Positions 1 to 11,629 are shown, numbered from the stretch's first letter. The stretch: DNA of 64,000 nucleotides from Hymenopus coronatus (GCA_030762935.1 CM060900.1:400057132-400121131), one strand, 5' to 3'. Notes: generated by a model from the sequence alone, not told the origin. Program-made: numbers and translations.

Positions 1-435
1 TCGTTTTTAAGTTTTTAATAAACCTATCAGGGTATCCATTCGCAGCCAGCACCTGTTGGAAATGATCTAATCCCTCCTCTGGGTTATCTGGGTCACATAT
101 GCGGGTAGCTCTATGTACGAGAGTATTGGCTACTGCTCGTTTAATGGCTGGCGGGTGGTAGGATGTTTCTTATCTGCAGTGTCTATTGCGGTATTTTCAA
201 ATGCTTCCAGGTTAAAATCTGCTACTACTAGTGAAAGGGGTGAGCCCATGGCTGCGCCTTGTGTTTGTTGGTAAAGTTTGCCTTTAAAACTGAAGTAATT
301 ACTCGTGAGGCAATGGTGAACTAGCTTTGGCCAATCTTCTGGGAGCTGGTGACTTCGACCTTCTCTCGGATTATCTTGAGGGCGTCTGCTATCGGTGTAT
401 TTGTACAGAGAGTTTTGTATATCGAATGATATATT
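1..435 (-). pseudogene. Penelope-like element reverse transcriptase fragment, internally deleted
   Basis: Read on the minus strand, about 330-170 encodes a block with the fingerprint YQQTQGAAMGSPLS followed by a VVADFNLEAFE segment, which is the conserved reverse transcriptase motif of Penelope-like elements. After a frame change, about 130-1 encodes VHRATRICD and then a stretch ending near NGYPDRFI, which in these elements lies well downstream, close to the end of the RT. The part that normally sits between them, including the catalytic Y-x-D-D box, is missing, so this copy cannot encode an active RT. It runs off the left edge. The family assignment is from motif recognition; the deletion is seen directly as juxtaposition of two separated motifs. 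Confidence 0.8.
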
Positions 436-539
436 GAGCGATCACACTAATTTATTCTATTCGTCATGGTAGTAGTGGTAGTTATATTAGCGGTGCTGTG
501 GTGGTGGTGGTAGTTGTAGCTGTAGCAGTGGTAGTGGAA

Positions 540-1950
540 ATCGTGAGGAATGCGCTGTTTAAGCATAACAAACACTTATATAACACCGATACGCTTAATC
601 ACTTTATTGAATAGTACATACAATAACTAGTGAGCGTTTAAGTAAGTGCAATTCAGAGGCAGGCAAACTTCATTCGAGTATTATCGAAGTCTCGCGCACC
701 TTTGCGCATTTGCGCCTGCACTTTCTCTATCTTCATGGAGCATGGAGTCGTTATACACAGATTTTGACCCGTCTTGGAAGAGTAACATACGATTTAGTTT
801 GTTCTTCCGTGGAGCAAGTAGGCTTGTATTGTATGTATCTAAATAAGTAAGCATCAATATTTAAAAGTGGTTTATTATTGGAACGAAATAGTCACGATAA
901 AATGAAGCTAAGTTACACAGTAAAACTATAAAATGAAAGATACATAGCCGAGCACAGTAGTTGTCATACAACATTTAATACAGGTGTACAGAAGTGAATT
1001 GTAAGAGTGCGGGTGTGGATATACGTACTTATTTTCGATTCAGTGATTAAGAAATGTGTATATTCTGAGTGAAATTTGCGACTGTTATATTTTTTGAAAT
1101 GTGTTTTGTACGTGAATGGAAGTAATAACTACTGAGTGAGCTGTACTACTTGTCACTTCGACCCCGCCCTTCTGAATTGGTAAGTAAATCATAGGAAGTT
1201 TTATTATTCTGGGTAATTATTGAGAACTTGGGCCCCTCTAGAAACTAAACAAATTGTGGTTTGACTGTAAGTTTGGTTTATACTGTTACGTTTTCACCAA
1301 TTTTTTTTTTATCGGAAAAGCTCCGTAATTAAGTTAGACGCTAATTTATTAGGTGCGCGTAGCGATCCTTTTTTCTGAATATTTATGAAGTATGCTGCCT
1401 AGAAGGAGTAGAATATAAATAAAGAAGTATTGTAGTACTTTTGCAATGAAATATATAATAATACTACACACTAAAGTGCCTAAAACCTGAGTTTCATTGT
1501 CGGCGGCAGGTGAACAGTGTTGTGGAATGCAACACCGGCATATGTCGCTAGACGCTGTGCTGATGTATGACAAGTATGTTTCACGCAGATACAGCTGCTC
1601 AGTAAATTTTAGTATGCAGAACTTCGGCCACTCTAAAATTGAATGAAACTAAGTGCGATTGATTGACTTTGTATTTATGATGACAATTTCAAAGCCTGTG
1701 GATTTCAAATTTAGCGCAAGGTTAGGTTCCAATCCGTTTAGGTTAGTGTGTATATATAAATTTATGTTTCTAATTTTATATCGTGGTAGTACCTCATTAT
1801 CGATATTTCCAACAACTCCTAACAGCGCAATGGATACAACATTAGTTTTTTAAACCATCTCCCCACCCATAATCCCTCTCTAACCACACCGGTCCCGTTA
1901 GAGTGCAAAACTGGCATAAGTCGCAGCGGAGAGAGTTAGCGGCCCAACTT
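540..1950. promoter_or_regulatory. CpG-richer unique segment, candidate promoter and first exon region
   Basis: By eye this stretch keeps CpG dinucleotides at close to the rate its base composition predicts (clusters around 560-720, 1150-1170 and 1880-1945), while most of the rest of the window is visibly CpG-poor. It contains no recognisable transposon. A good splice donor (G before GTAAGT) lies at 1179/1180 on the plus strand. The first PLGRKT coding exon at 33865 begins with a splice acceptor and untranslated bases, so an upstream non-coding exon must exist, and this is the most promoter-like DNA upstream in the window. The link is inference; an unrelated gene could own this region. No TATA box could be assigned. 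Confidence 0.3.
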
Positions 1951-1959
1951 GTAAATAAT

Positions 1960-2770
1960 TACCCTCATTGTCAATATTCCAGAAAAACAGTAAACAGTGC
2001 TTTTCATGTCATACAAGATCAAAACTAAATTAGTAGAATGAAGAAGCATGCAATCCAACTGGCCAAAACACCAGCCAAGTATAAACATAATTTAAGGAAT
2101 TCCATTTAACAACATGTGCAATAAATTAAAACCAGTACAGTGACACTTTATATTTCCCTTATGGCAGAGGACATTTTAATGATCATCCATGAACTCTTAT
2201 CGAGTAATAGGTCTTGCTGCATAGATAGCTTTTAAGAGCAGACTTGTACCTTTCTATGTTTCCCCGAAGATGATAATCTTAAGTCATTTTGAAGGGCATT
2301 GAATATTTTGACACATTTATAGTATACTCCTTTTTGGTAACAAGTTAAAGCTACGCTTGGTTTGTGTAAATTCATTCGTCTTAGTATTTCTGTACCTGAG
2401 AGTCATTGTATTGTAAGTCATATTTTATTGATTTTAGAGAAGGAAAAAACCACAAAATTAATAAAACAGCATTAATTTCAGGGTTTATTATTTGATTTAT
2501 TGCTTCAAAATTTATTACCATGGTGAATTTTACTTTATCCTAACAAGTTGTGCACTATAACAACAATGTTTTTACAAAGATACAAAATTAAATAAATATT
2601 AATATGAAAAGATGTACTTAAGATTGTGTAGCTCCAAGCTTTAAAACCTATTTAAGGGACTTACGATGATCATACATAATACTCAATAAAATTGCATGAT
2701 CTTGCCTCATGCTTACTATTAACATTGTTGAAGCTATTATTCAAGTATGAAATTAAAAGATGTGTACAGC
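1960..2770. other. AT-rich stretch without recognised genes
   Basis: No convincing coding potential, transposon motif or RNA gene was seen here on either strand. Short open frames are all what AT-rich random DNA gives. Confidence 0.4.
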
Positions 2771-2779
2771 TCTTGTTCA

Positions 2780-3910
2780 ATACTTGGGAAAAGTCTTATC
2801 CTAAACAATAAATTAAATGTTCTTCTTCAGGAAAGTTGGCTATGTCATTCTGATGTGGTAGGTTTCTTAAGTAATTTCTCTACTCTCCTGGAATCGACTG
2901 CAATAATTTAAGAATGTCTTCCTATTTTGCTTTGCTTAAGGGCTTCTTTCGATCTCTGATGAGCGGTATATTTGAAGGTAAGTGAAGCTGAAGTAGTTTG
3001 TTACTTCAAATACTGACTGTGTGAAATCCATCTTCATTAAAAGCTGTTTAATAACTATTATATCCTATGTTCTCCTTTCGCACTTGAAGGTGCAGGGTTT
3101 TAGAAAATTGAACATCTTCACTATTAAGGTGCTTTTTTTGGTTCACAAATGGGTAGTTGATATTGCCAATAAACTGCCAAAGTTCTTAAAACCCTCTAGC
3201 TCCATCCTCAGAACATTAATATTTTTCCCACTTTGTTTGACAAGCTCTATCCAATCTTTACGAGTGAAAATGTTCTACGTATTTAATTTCTCTTTCTTCC
3301 TGTCTATTAGGCTATGAATACTATCAACCTCCATGTGTGTGTGGCCTTTAAGCAAAACTTTATGGTTTATCTCTTTCAGATTTTCTGCTATAGTCTACAA
3401 CAAAAAATGCATTACAATCATTGCATGATTTCGATTTTGACGACAGTAGTCTTACCAAACTGTCAAAAGTTTCCACTTTCTTTTCAATTACTTTCTCTGC
3501 TGCCCATTTCAAAAATCATGAGGTCATCTCATTTGCACCTGACCACCTGTGCTTTCATCATTCATCATGCAGAAAGAAATCCTAGAAACTGGGTCATGTA
3601 TTGTATAATTTAGCATCCTCAGCTTCCTCAAATAAAAACTCTGAGAATGGGTGAGTAATGGTATTGGAAGACACTTCTGGAGATTTACCTTCTCCAACTT
3701 TGAGGTTGATGATTTTTTACATAGCTCTTTGTCAATTCTCTTGAGTTTGTAATGCTTGGATGGTTCTTTCAAATGCTCAAACTTCCCAGTTTCACGCTGC
3801 TTTCTTTCTCCGTGGTGTAATGATACTTGTTTTAACTCTATTTCAATTCTATCACATGTGTCACAAGTATGGATCACATTATGAAGTAAGTCGATACTCT
3901 CCCTCAATCA
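2780..3910 (-). pseudogene. Uncharacterised transposon-like protein, copy A (decayed)
   Basis: On the minus strand the first 127-residue frame (3907-3524) contains CDTCD near its start, a basic/charged coiled stretch, then VNLQKCLPIPLL and FYLRKL, and a degenerate version of a W-x-E-x2-A-x-RG-x-NE block (MMNDES). Beyond a frame change the same strand gives DYCRQNRNH at about 3440 and KGHTHMEVDSIHSLI at about 3340, followed by a lysine-rich segment and a DW motif. These blocks in this order are, from memory, those of an uncharacterised protein family present in many copies in arthropod genomes. At least three stops or frame breaks interrupt it. Three further copies (B at 11.1 kb, C at 55.2-59.8 kb, D at 60.7 kb) occur here. 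Function is unknown; a DDE-type transposase is my inference. Confidence 0.6.
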
Positions 3911-3919
3911 AACGTTAAT

Positions 3920-4655
3920 GTCTGAGTAACAATATGTAAGTGGGGGGAATTCATATCCTCATATGAAGATATTTAGGGTAATCTCCAATATGAATCATGC
4001 TTTTTGACATGCACTTGAAGCTTAGCCCAATGTTGGGGGTCCTAAGCCAGAAAGTGTGACCGAGAGATGTTTTTAGAAGGAAAATACTGCAGCCTAAGAC
4101 TGCAAATGCTGTGTAATAACAAAACATAGCAAAGATATCAACTTGTCTAAAACCGCAATCATCCAGTATAAGATTAATAGTTATGGGACCAGAAATAAAT
4201 GAAGTAGGCTAAGCTCATTATCATTTGTTTTATTGAAAACAAAAGGTAATGCAGTTCCCCAAAATTTAAAATGGTCCTTCATTTGTTTCTTATATGCACA
4301 TAATATTCCTTAGTGTGGCTATATAATCATGATGCAAGAATATGCATATATACTACAAACATCTGGGTGAATTTAACCCATTAACACCCAGTGGTCTATA
4401 TAGACTGCTGTAGATATTTGTTTACTGAAGTCACATAAAGTAACAAGAACCAGTTTTAGTGGATTTATCATCAACAGAGCAACCCACATTATGTTTTATT
4501 TCTTTTTATAACTATGCTTTATATTTTTATAATACATTTCTTTCATAAAATTACATTTCAGTATCTTAAATGATTTTCTTCTTATTTATTTTTTGTGACA
4601 GGGAACTAAGTTTGTCTTACAAAGATAATATAAATTTATACCAGAGCACACTATG
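3920..4655. other. AT-rich stretch without recognised genes
   Basis: Nothing convincing was seen. The sequence is AT-rich intronic or intergenic-like DNA that may include the untranslated part of copy A of the adjacent element. Confidence 0.35.
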
Positions 4656-4664
4656 GTAAGAGTT

Positions 4665-4870
4665 AATGTGGGGTTAACATGTCTGCCTCACATTCAAGAA
4701 GTGGCGAGCTTGAATCTTGCTTAGGGTGAGTATTTTTTGAGGTTTTCCCTTATCCTGAGAAGACAAAAGTCTAGTAACTTTAAGCTCTATGGAACCCAAG
4801 ATCATTTGAGCATCTTTTCACTGATTTTAATCATCATCCAATATGACCAACCAGGTTAAGAGAAAACTGC
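4665..4870 (+). repeat. Possible tRNA-derived SINE
   Basis: A degraded A-box-like GGGTTAACATGTCTGCC followed about 30 bases later by a B-box-like GCTTGAATCTT, then a pyrimidine-rich body (GGTTTTCCCTTATCC) resembles the layout of tRNA-derived SINEs. The boxes are imperfect, and no second copy of high similarity was found, so this is tentative. Confidence 0.4.
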
Positions 4871-4929
4871 TAAGGAATGATAATCTAGTCATTTGTATCG
4901 CTCTCATTCTCTGTAACACACTCTTGAGT

Positions 4930-5630
4930 TTGATTAATTGCCAGCTTTAGGGGAGATTCAAGATTTTCTTATGTTAAACATGGCCATTTCAAGTTTAAAA
5001 TCCAAATGAGCTTAGAAAGATTTCTCTCAACTGAAGCAGATGTTGGAGGAGCCTTCATTGCTAGCTTACGTAGTGTAGGCATTTTAGTGGAATGTTTCTG
5101 CCAGAACGAAAAAAAAAAAAAAACAGTAATAAAAGACAAATTCTCCTCCTGTACCATTGCCGCATATGTTGATATTTCTTCCACTGCAACTTCAATGTTA
5201 GAGAAGCATTTTAATTCACTTGGCATGGAGATGGAGTAACTCTCCCCTGGAATGTTTAACATTTTATCTAAATTCTGAACTTCCTTTTAGAAGCTTTTTG
5301 CGGGATGGCATCCATTCACATATATATATATATATATATATATCTCAAGTTTTTTACATGCTACCCCAGAATTAGAAGCATATGAAAAACTTATGGTAAA
5401 CCAAGTCTATGTTGCCTCAGTATTATCTGATTCCAAAATCTTTATTTGCTTGCAAATATCATCAGATATTTCAGATATAGTTCTGAGTTGATGTTGAATG
5501 GTTTCATTTTCAACCAGACGTTTTATGTTTGTTACAGCAACATTACCTTTGCCATCTTCCTGATCGATCCAATGTTTAATGGCATTGAAATTGATGCTGT
5601 GATATTTTGCGGTCTTCACCCATGTGTCCC
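4930..5630 (-). pseudogene. hAT transposase C-terminal remnant
   Basis: Minus-strand frames around 5620-5407 encode a 70-residue piece that includes NAIKHWIDQEDGKGN, and around 5150-4969 a piece with FWQKHSTKMPTLRKLAMKAP followed by TSASVERNLSKL. The latter is the C-terminal hAT dimerisation-region signature (W-x-K... P-x-L-x-x-L-A ... P-x-S-A-S-x-E-R-x-F-S). The two pieces are separated by stops, a run of 15 A/T and a (TA)n microsatellite, so the copy is dead. The N-terminal BED finger and the first catalytic parts were not seen. Assignment to hAT is fairly firm from the C-terminal signature; the exact subfamily is not assigned. Confidence 0.65.
5321..5343. repeat. (TA)n microsatellite
   Basis: About eleven uninterrupted TA units inside the hAT remnant. 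Confidence 0.95.
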
Positions 5631-5649
5631 AATGAGGAATTACTGGAAC

Positions 5650-6055
5650 TGGAGAGAGATAAAATGCTTGAGTCTTTTAAGTTCTCTCCCAGAAGTAACA
5701 CTGTGAACCTGAGGGTATTCCTATGAGGGTGGCTGAAGATATGATGCTGGAACTCAATGCTCTCAGGAGCTATGAAACAATGGTTAATGTTGGCAAGAGG
5801 GTATTATGACTTGGCCAAGATGTGATGTTGCTCCATAGTCTATTGCGACTTGGCCAAGGTGTGTTCCATAGCTCCCATAAACATCCGAAATCAGCAAGAT
5901 GATCATGAGGGGCAATGAACTTGTGCCCACAAGGAGTGTGGTGGTGATGAAGGCACACCTGGAGGGCCAACAGTCAAGGAACCTTGTTTTAGATGGAGAA
6001 CACCATTGAACAAATTTTATGCATTGTCTGGGCATTGTTGTTGTGAGGCTTTTTT
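5650..6055. other. Segment of unknown origin, GC-richer than its surroundings
   Basis: This stretch carries two diverged copies of GACTTGGCCAAGRTGTG (about 5809 and 5849) and is GC-richer than its flanks. It may be part of the neighbouring gypsy remnant or another element, but I could not recognise a protein motif in it. Confidence 0.3.
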
Positions 6056-6059
6056 GTAT

Positions 6060-6195
6060 TGTTTATCAGCCGCTTTAACTACTTATGGCACCGCAGGCGG
6101 TAACACTGATGATACATGAATAAAGATGGAGCACCGGTGGAATGCAATGGTGGGGGAAACCAGAGAACCCGGAGAAAACCTGCCCCAGCGCCGAA
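6060..6195 (-). repeat. SINE family X, partial copy
   Basis: The reverse complement matches the body of the copy at 45835-46020 almost base for base over about 130 bp: a GGTTTTCTCCGGG block, a CCACCGGTGCTCC block and a CACCGCCTGCGGTGCCAT-like block in the same order and spacing. Copies also occur at 28680-28860 and 61880-62222. This copy lacks the tRNA-like head. Confidence 0.75.
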
Positions 6196-6539
6196 TGTGA
6201 GGCTGCTGAATCCAACTGACACTGATCAGGACACCCAGGCCAGGATGGAGTTAGGGAACTGCAAGTGTATCACCATGTGGCACATCCGAATAGCCACCAT
6301 TGCAGAATCTGGTTCCCCAGCTGAAGGACTTGCTGAAGAGGGCAGCTGTCATCTGACCACTTCACAACTGGAGTGTGTCAGATGTCTACTGATACGATAT
6401 CAGTCTGTCTCCAGCCAAGGGAATGGTAATTATGACTGCACATCCAAATACTCCATCACATTGGCACCAGAGGTGCACTTTCTTGTGCCCAGTGGTTGTT
6501 GACTTTGGATTTGAAATTGGGATACTGGTAATTGACCCT

Positions 6540-7750
6540 AGGGCCCAGGGGCAAGAAGAAGGTTGCATTCTTGACAGGCCAAGGGTTTTGGCCTTCCTAA
6601 CCTGCAAGCCACCTTCCAGCATCTCATGGAATCAGTAATGAGACTGTTGACTTACAATGCCTGCCTGCTAATATATGGATGACATCATCATTGTTGGCAG
6701 CAACTTTGAAGACCGTCATAAGAACCTGACCAAGATAGGGCCAAGGCTGTAGGCAGCTAACCTAGAGCTGAATGTGAAGAAGTGTCAACTCTTCTGCAAG
6801 GAGCTTCTTGGATCACATAGGCTCATCATCTGGAGAGGCCACATACTGGGAGAAGGCTTGGGCAGTGAGAGATTGGCCTCCCCTTAAAAGATAAATGAGA
6901 GCTGTGAAGTTTCCTGGGCCTATGCAGCTACTACCACCAGTTCATCAGAAATTTCTTTCCACAACCTGGTGGTGACTTTGTTGTGGAGTTTGATGCCAGC
7001 AACACCACTGCTGGTGAAATTCTATCCCAGGTCCAGGATGGCCAGGAGTGGGTAATAAGCCCATCAAGATGGTCTCCAAGGCAGAAAAGAATCACTGTGT
7101 TAACCAATGCAAGTTTCTAGTAGTAGGAAAGTGATAGAGCACTTCCATAAGTACCTATTTGGTCAGCTATTCCACCTGAGGACTGACCACTCCACTCTCA
7201 CTTGGCTGTTGAGTTATAAGAACCAACAGACAGCCTGTTGGGTCCAGAGGCTCCAAGAGTACAATTTCATATCAGAATTTTGGAAAGGAAGGAGTCACTC
7301 TAATTGGGACACCATGCCACAGAAATGTGACCACAGCAGTAAGGTTGAGGAGAAAGAGTGTGCTGCAGCTGTCCCTATGATTTCAGTTGTGCCTGCAGCT
7401 GGAAGAGATGGCACAAGCCTGAAGAGGAAGCAGCCAGCCAATGCTGATTTGGGATCACTCCTGATTGGAGGCAGGGACCAGACCGAGCTTGATGTCTAGG
7501 AATAGGGTGTACCTATAAATCATACTGGGCCCAATTGGACTCCTTGAAGACTAAAGGAGGTGTACTGTTCAAGAGTAAGGGGGTCACCTAATAGGAAGAC
7601 CCTCAGAGTAAGGTTACGGAAATTCTGGAGGAAGTTAATGCAAGGAGTTTATGAGAACATCTTGCACCCAATAAAGCTCTGACAATGGTACTCGCTGGGG
7701 CTATGACCAGATGCTGAGAAGTGGTGTTGCCAATGTCATGTCATGTTTGT
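6540..7750 (+). pseudogene. Gypsy-type LTR retrotransposon pol remnant (RT, RNase H, start of integrase)
   Basis: Plus-strand frames give, in order, a degraded RT block with LPNLQATFQHLMESVM and an adjoining frame-shifted YMDD-type box (about 6590-6700), an RNase H region with a degraded FDAS-like motif near 6985, and a long open stretch from 7107 with FHKYLFGQLFHLRTDHSTLTW then WVQRLQEYNF, which is the classical gypsy RNase H end. Downstream, around 7640-7740, HLAPNKAL and a C-x2-C pair resemble the integrase HHCC finger. Multiple stops and frame changes make it non-functional. No LTRs, gag or envelope were recognised on either side, so it is an internal fragment. Confidence 0.8.
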
Positions 7751-7759
7751 GTGACAAGT

Positions 7760-8245
7760 TGTGGTCCACAGTTTAGTAGCTGTGGTCCAATGCAGTAGAA
7801 TAACATGGCATAATTTGAACACACAACTACTGACATAGTTGAACAATTCCCTGTATCAGACAGGGGCAGCAGATATACATACGTAGGGAACTTATGGTCT
7901 GCGGGCTCAAACTTGGAAGGTATCTTAATTTTGGTACTGGACATTAGAGATACGCTGAATTTAAATGACTCAAGCTTCTGATCTTTCACATAAAATGCTC
8001 ATTTATGTTTCCATAATGAAGAAACCTTGCAATCATTGTCAGTGGTTATTAACTTTCAATGATATGGGCATCAGTGTTTCGCTAAAAATATGCTGTTTGC
8101 AAACTATGCGTGTTACTGATAACAGTGTAAAACATGTATGATGTGTGTAAGCTAACTTGAATAAACCTCATGGGTGTCTGTATAGCTCTGATGGTAAGGT
8201 GATCCAAATCCTGTACCTCAACTTCAATTTTTTATTGTTGTTAAT
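7760..8245. other. No recognised features
   Basis: AT-rich DNA with short chance frames only. Confidence 0.35.
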
Positions 8246-8249
8246 ATTC

Positions 8250-8545
8250 TTAAAGAGTTCCATAATTCAAATTGATTATGTTTTGGGCCTATTGAGAATG
8301 CATTTAGTCTTAAAATGAATCACAGAACTATCAAATAATCTTTTGTGATATGTGCAACATAGCGGAATACTACAACTGTCTACCCATTTTTCAGTTTAAA
8401 CATCAAAAATATTTTCTTAATGAGTTTGTGTAATTTAAATTGATTATGTTTTGGGCCTATTGAGAACACATTTGATCTTAACATTAATTACAGAATTACT
8501 GAACAACTGTCCACCCATTTTTCACATTTAAACATCGGAAAACCT
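8250..8545. repeat. Two-unit tandem duplication of about 178 bp
   Basis: The block beginning AATTGATTATGTTTTGGGCC at about 8269 recurs at about 8437, and both are followed at similar distance by ACCCATTTTTCA and a TTTAAACATC block. The second unit is shorter by a few tens of bases. It is non-coding. Confidence 0.85.
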
Positions 8546-8549
8546 ATGA

Positions 8550-9640
8550 AGTCAGGTCGAGAGGAATATACAGTTTAATACTGGAATTAGCAGGAAAGCC
8601 AAATTATTAAGAAACTCCACTATCTCAATAAATGAAGATGTTAGTAGTTCTCTGTATGCAGTATTAGAAAACTAAGGTGGTGACAACCATAGCATTTTAT
8701 CAATTTTATCAATTTGAAGTGTTCCCACAGACAAAATCACCTGACTTTTATAAGTTATTGTAAAACCTGAGGGGCATATGGTAGTGTCAGACAAGAGCCA
8801 TGGCAGGCATAATCACCTTCTGTATGATGTCGCCAACAGATGACTCCAGCTTGGAAAAGTTTCACAGGGATGGGAAGAGGAGACCCCCCCCCCCACCCCT
8901 GATACTAACCTTAAAACCGTTAAACCTCATACACAATGTTCAATGTTGAAATTCTCAGATTTTCATTGTTGCAGGAAATATTGTAATTTTGCATTGCGGT
9001 TATAGTTAGATTAAAAACATGTAGTTTTCAAGAATTATGCTTTATATTATATATTGTGCTTTATGCTTTATGTTTTTAAACTTATGCCTTACTGTGCTTT
9101 TTAAAAGTTTGTTTTTCCAGATCCTTGGATATCTAAATTCATATTCTGGATAGCAACCATATGTCTAAAACCCTGTCATGCTTTTGGGTACATTGGTCTT
9201 CAATATTACTGTCTAATTGTGTAATTAGAATTATAAATGTTTAGGTGCAAATGACTACAAAACAACATTATTTTTTCCCTTAATAAATTTCCCTCACAAG
9301 CTTCTGTGTTGTGGCAAGCTTGTTGATGAAGATTTTTATTATTGCATCACATAAAGAGAGAACAGCTGTAATCAGTTCTAAGACTGATAATATTGGCTGA
9401 AACACAAATGATATGATATTTGGCTTTTATGAATTAAAATGATTATATGGTCTTGCACAATAAATTTGAAGCTTATAAATTAAAACCTGCTTAAAATATA
9501 ATGTGTTCATTTAGTTTTTTTCTTCTTGTCTTTCCATTTTCATAGTTTTGCATGTTACAAAGGGCTGTATTTTAATAAAACAAAGTACAACAAATGTGAT
9601 CCTATGTGATCACATTACTTTTTCTTTGATTAAAACAATG
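8550..9640. other. AT-rich stretch without recognised genes
   Basis: Nothing coding was recognised. A run of 13 C interrupted once (8885-8899) is the only notable low-complexity tract. Confidence 0.35.
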
Positions 9641-9642
9641 CA

Positions 9643-9643
9643 A

Positions 9644-9698
<55 letters not shown>
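9643..9698. repeat. (ATT)n microsatellite
   Basis: About eighteen uninterrupted ATT units. Confidence 0.97.
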
Positions 9699-9702
<4 letters not shown>

Positions 9703-9829
9703 TTGATTGATTGAAATTAGGATTAATTTAAAATAAAAGCCAGTAAATGAAAATAGATTCAACTTACGTACAGTAATTGCTGTATATCTCCTAGTTTTCT
9801 CTGCCCCCACATATCTGTCAAAGTGTACT

Positions 9830-10880
9830 ATTATATATTCTTCACAAGAGAACTATGTATGAACTCCTTTGCAACCTGCATCAACTCCAGGAGTTTAGAA
9901 GCAATCTTGAAAGTTGCAAATTCCTGGAGGTCACTCACACAGATAATGCCTTTCCAAAAGTGCATATTTTCAGCTCCTTCCTGGACTTCACAACTTTCTG
10001 TTCTGGCAGCAATACCAGTTACACTTTGAGTATCTTTAGTCATGGCAAGTTTGTTATCAAAGTTTAATATTTCTTTAGCTTCAAATGGCAGATTCCCTTG
10101 GTTATACAGTTCTGAAATTTCTTGTGAATTCTCCACTAAAACATCTTGTATATCTGCCAATTCTTGTGCAGAAAAACCAGTTTTATGGAAACATTTCTGT
10201 ATTGAATTGGGGAGAATTTTGTTCTTGGCCTGATGGATTCAGTGAACAGCATCAAGGAGATTTATCTCTTTAACAAGCTCAGAAACATTGGTGCAGGTGT
10301 TGATCTTAGCAACTTACCTGTATAAGTGCACAAATTGCACCCTGATCCATTGGTTGTGTAATTGAAATTGTGTTGGGAGAAAATAAGCTAGTTTTTCGCA
10401 TTACATAAATCAATCTTATAATGCCAGGTTGCATTGTCCATGAACAAAATGACCTTACAACCGTAATTTTCCATTCTTCCATTAAAAGAACAGAGGAGCT
10501 CTTCCATTATAGCACTGGTAACAATTTTTTATTATTTAAGTTGACTGAGTAGTGAATTACGATCCAGGTATTGCAAGGTCTGGGATATGCATCACAGATT
10601 TTAATTTTAGCAGGCATGTTAGCACAAATAAATAATGTAAGTCTTTCTTTCGACAGTTGTGTATTTATCAATGTGTATTGTCATAACATTATTATACATA
10701 ATGTTATGCATGATCAATGTCTTTGAAGGCAACATTCCAAAAAACAAACCTGTTTCATTACCATTTTACACTTTTCTATGTAATCTCCCACAATTAGATT
10801 TTCAATTTTCCATTTCCAGTGCTCCACTGTCTGCATGTCAACATCATTTACTTTGCCACACACAGCACTAAAAATTATAC
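9830..10880 (-). pseudogene. pogo/Tigger-type transposase remnant
   Basis: On the minus strand, about 10860-10760 gives a DVDMQTVEHWKWKIENLI block that matches the segment ahead of the first catalytic region in Tigger transposases. About 10480-10420 gives ILFMDNATWHYK-like sequence (the second D in a V-D-N-x-P/A-x-H context) and about 10400-10330 gives SPNTISITQPMDQGAI, the typical Tigger PPNTTSLxQPMDQG motif preceding the third acidic residue. From 10160 to 9831 a 109-residue open frame covers the C-terminal tail. Frames change several times, so it is a pseudogene. Terminal inverted repeats were not located. The class is assigned on the N-T-x-S-x-x-QPMDQG signature, which is distinctive. Confidence 0.75.
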
Positions 10881-10889
10881 TCTGGTAGT

Positions 10890-11085
10890 GTATGAAACTC
10901 TTGAGCCACCCATTGTGCGCTTTGAAATTATGCTTTGCTATTTGTTTTTGTTTCTAAAGCTTCTGTCTGTACCAATGGTCCAGAAATAGGAAGTCCCTTA
11001 GTGCACACACTAGTGAACCATTTGAACACAGCTCAATTTATTTCATCACATTCCGCAGATTATGTGATGTATTTCATATGCCCTG
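10890..11085. other. Spacer between the Tigger remnant and copy B
   Basis: No motif recognised; it may belong to either neighbouring element. Confidence 0.3.
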
Positions 11086-11089
11086 CTGT

Positions 11090-11620
11090 TCCCATTACCC
11101 AATCCCCTACATGCCTACTAAGCTGAAGAGTATTTATGTCAGATTGCGTTTTATGCATTATGATGTGCAGACTAAATCTCTAAACTTCTACACATGGGGT
11201 GAGACTCAGGCTAGAAGGGGAGGAAATGAAGTGGTATTGGGAATAGTCTCCTTTCTTGAAGAAAGCAGCTTGCAGCAAGATGTGAGTTGTATAAAACTTT
11301 GTTGTGATGGTTGCAGCGGGCAGACTAAGAATATGCATGTCATACAAGTTCTTGCTTTCTGGCTCCAAAACAAATCACCCCCCTCACATTTGCAAAATCG
11401 CAATACACTTTCCGGTGCATATTGGCTGATAAGTATGCTCAGAGTAGTAGAAAAAGCTTTGTGTAAGAAGTCAGATAATTACTTCTACTCATAGGGCTGT
11501 CTATGAAGAATTTGGAACAAAGAATGTTAATAAATCAAAAACTATTTTGAATAGAATTAAAGTCGTTGAATCAAAACATATTAAACCCATTGTGTTGTTT
11601 CAAAACTTATTATGTAACAA
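11090..11620 (+). pseudogene. Uncharacterised transposon-like protein, copy B (fragment)
   Basis: The open stretch to 11494 shows FYTWGETQARRGGNEVV, then about 40 residues later CDGCSGQTKNMHVIQVLAFW, the two central signatures of the family also seen in copies A, C and D (W-x-E-x2-A-x-RG-x-NE and [ST]-D-x-C-x-x-Q-x-K-N). Beyond it, alternative frames give RVVEKALCKKSDNY and YEEFGTKNV, resembling the region after the third conserved motif. The N-terminal part with the C-x2-C and FDLQ blocks is absent. One or two frameshifts separate the middle and C-terminal parts. The second conserved D is intact. Confidence 0.6.
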
Positions 11621-11629
11621 TTTAAACAT

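Noticed and set aside
9610..9810. A 66-codon frame with an isoleucine run
   Set aside because: It is the (ATT)n microsatellite in translation.
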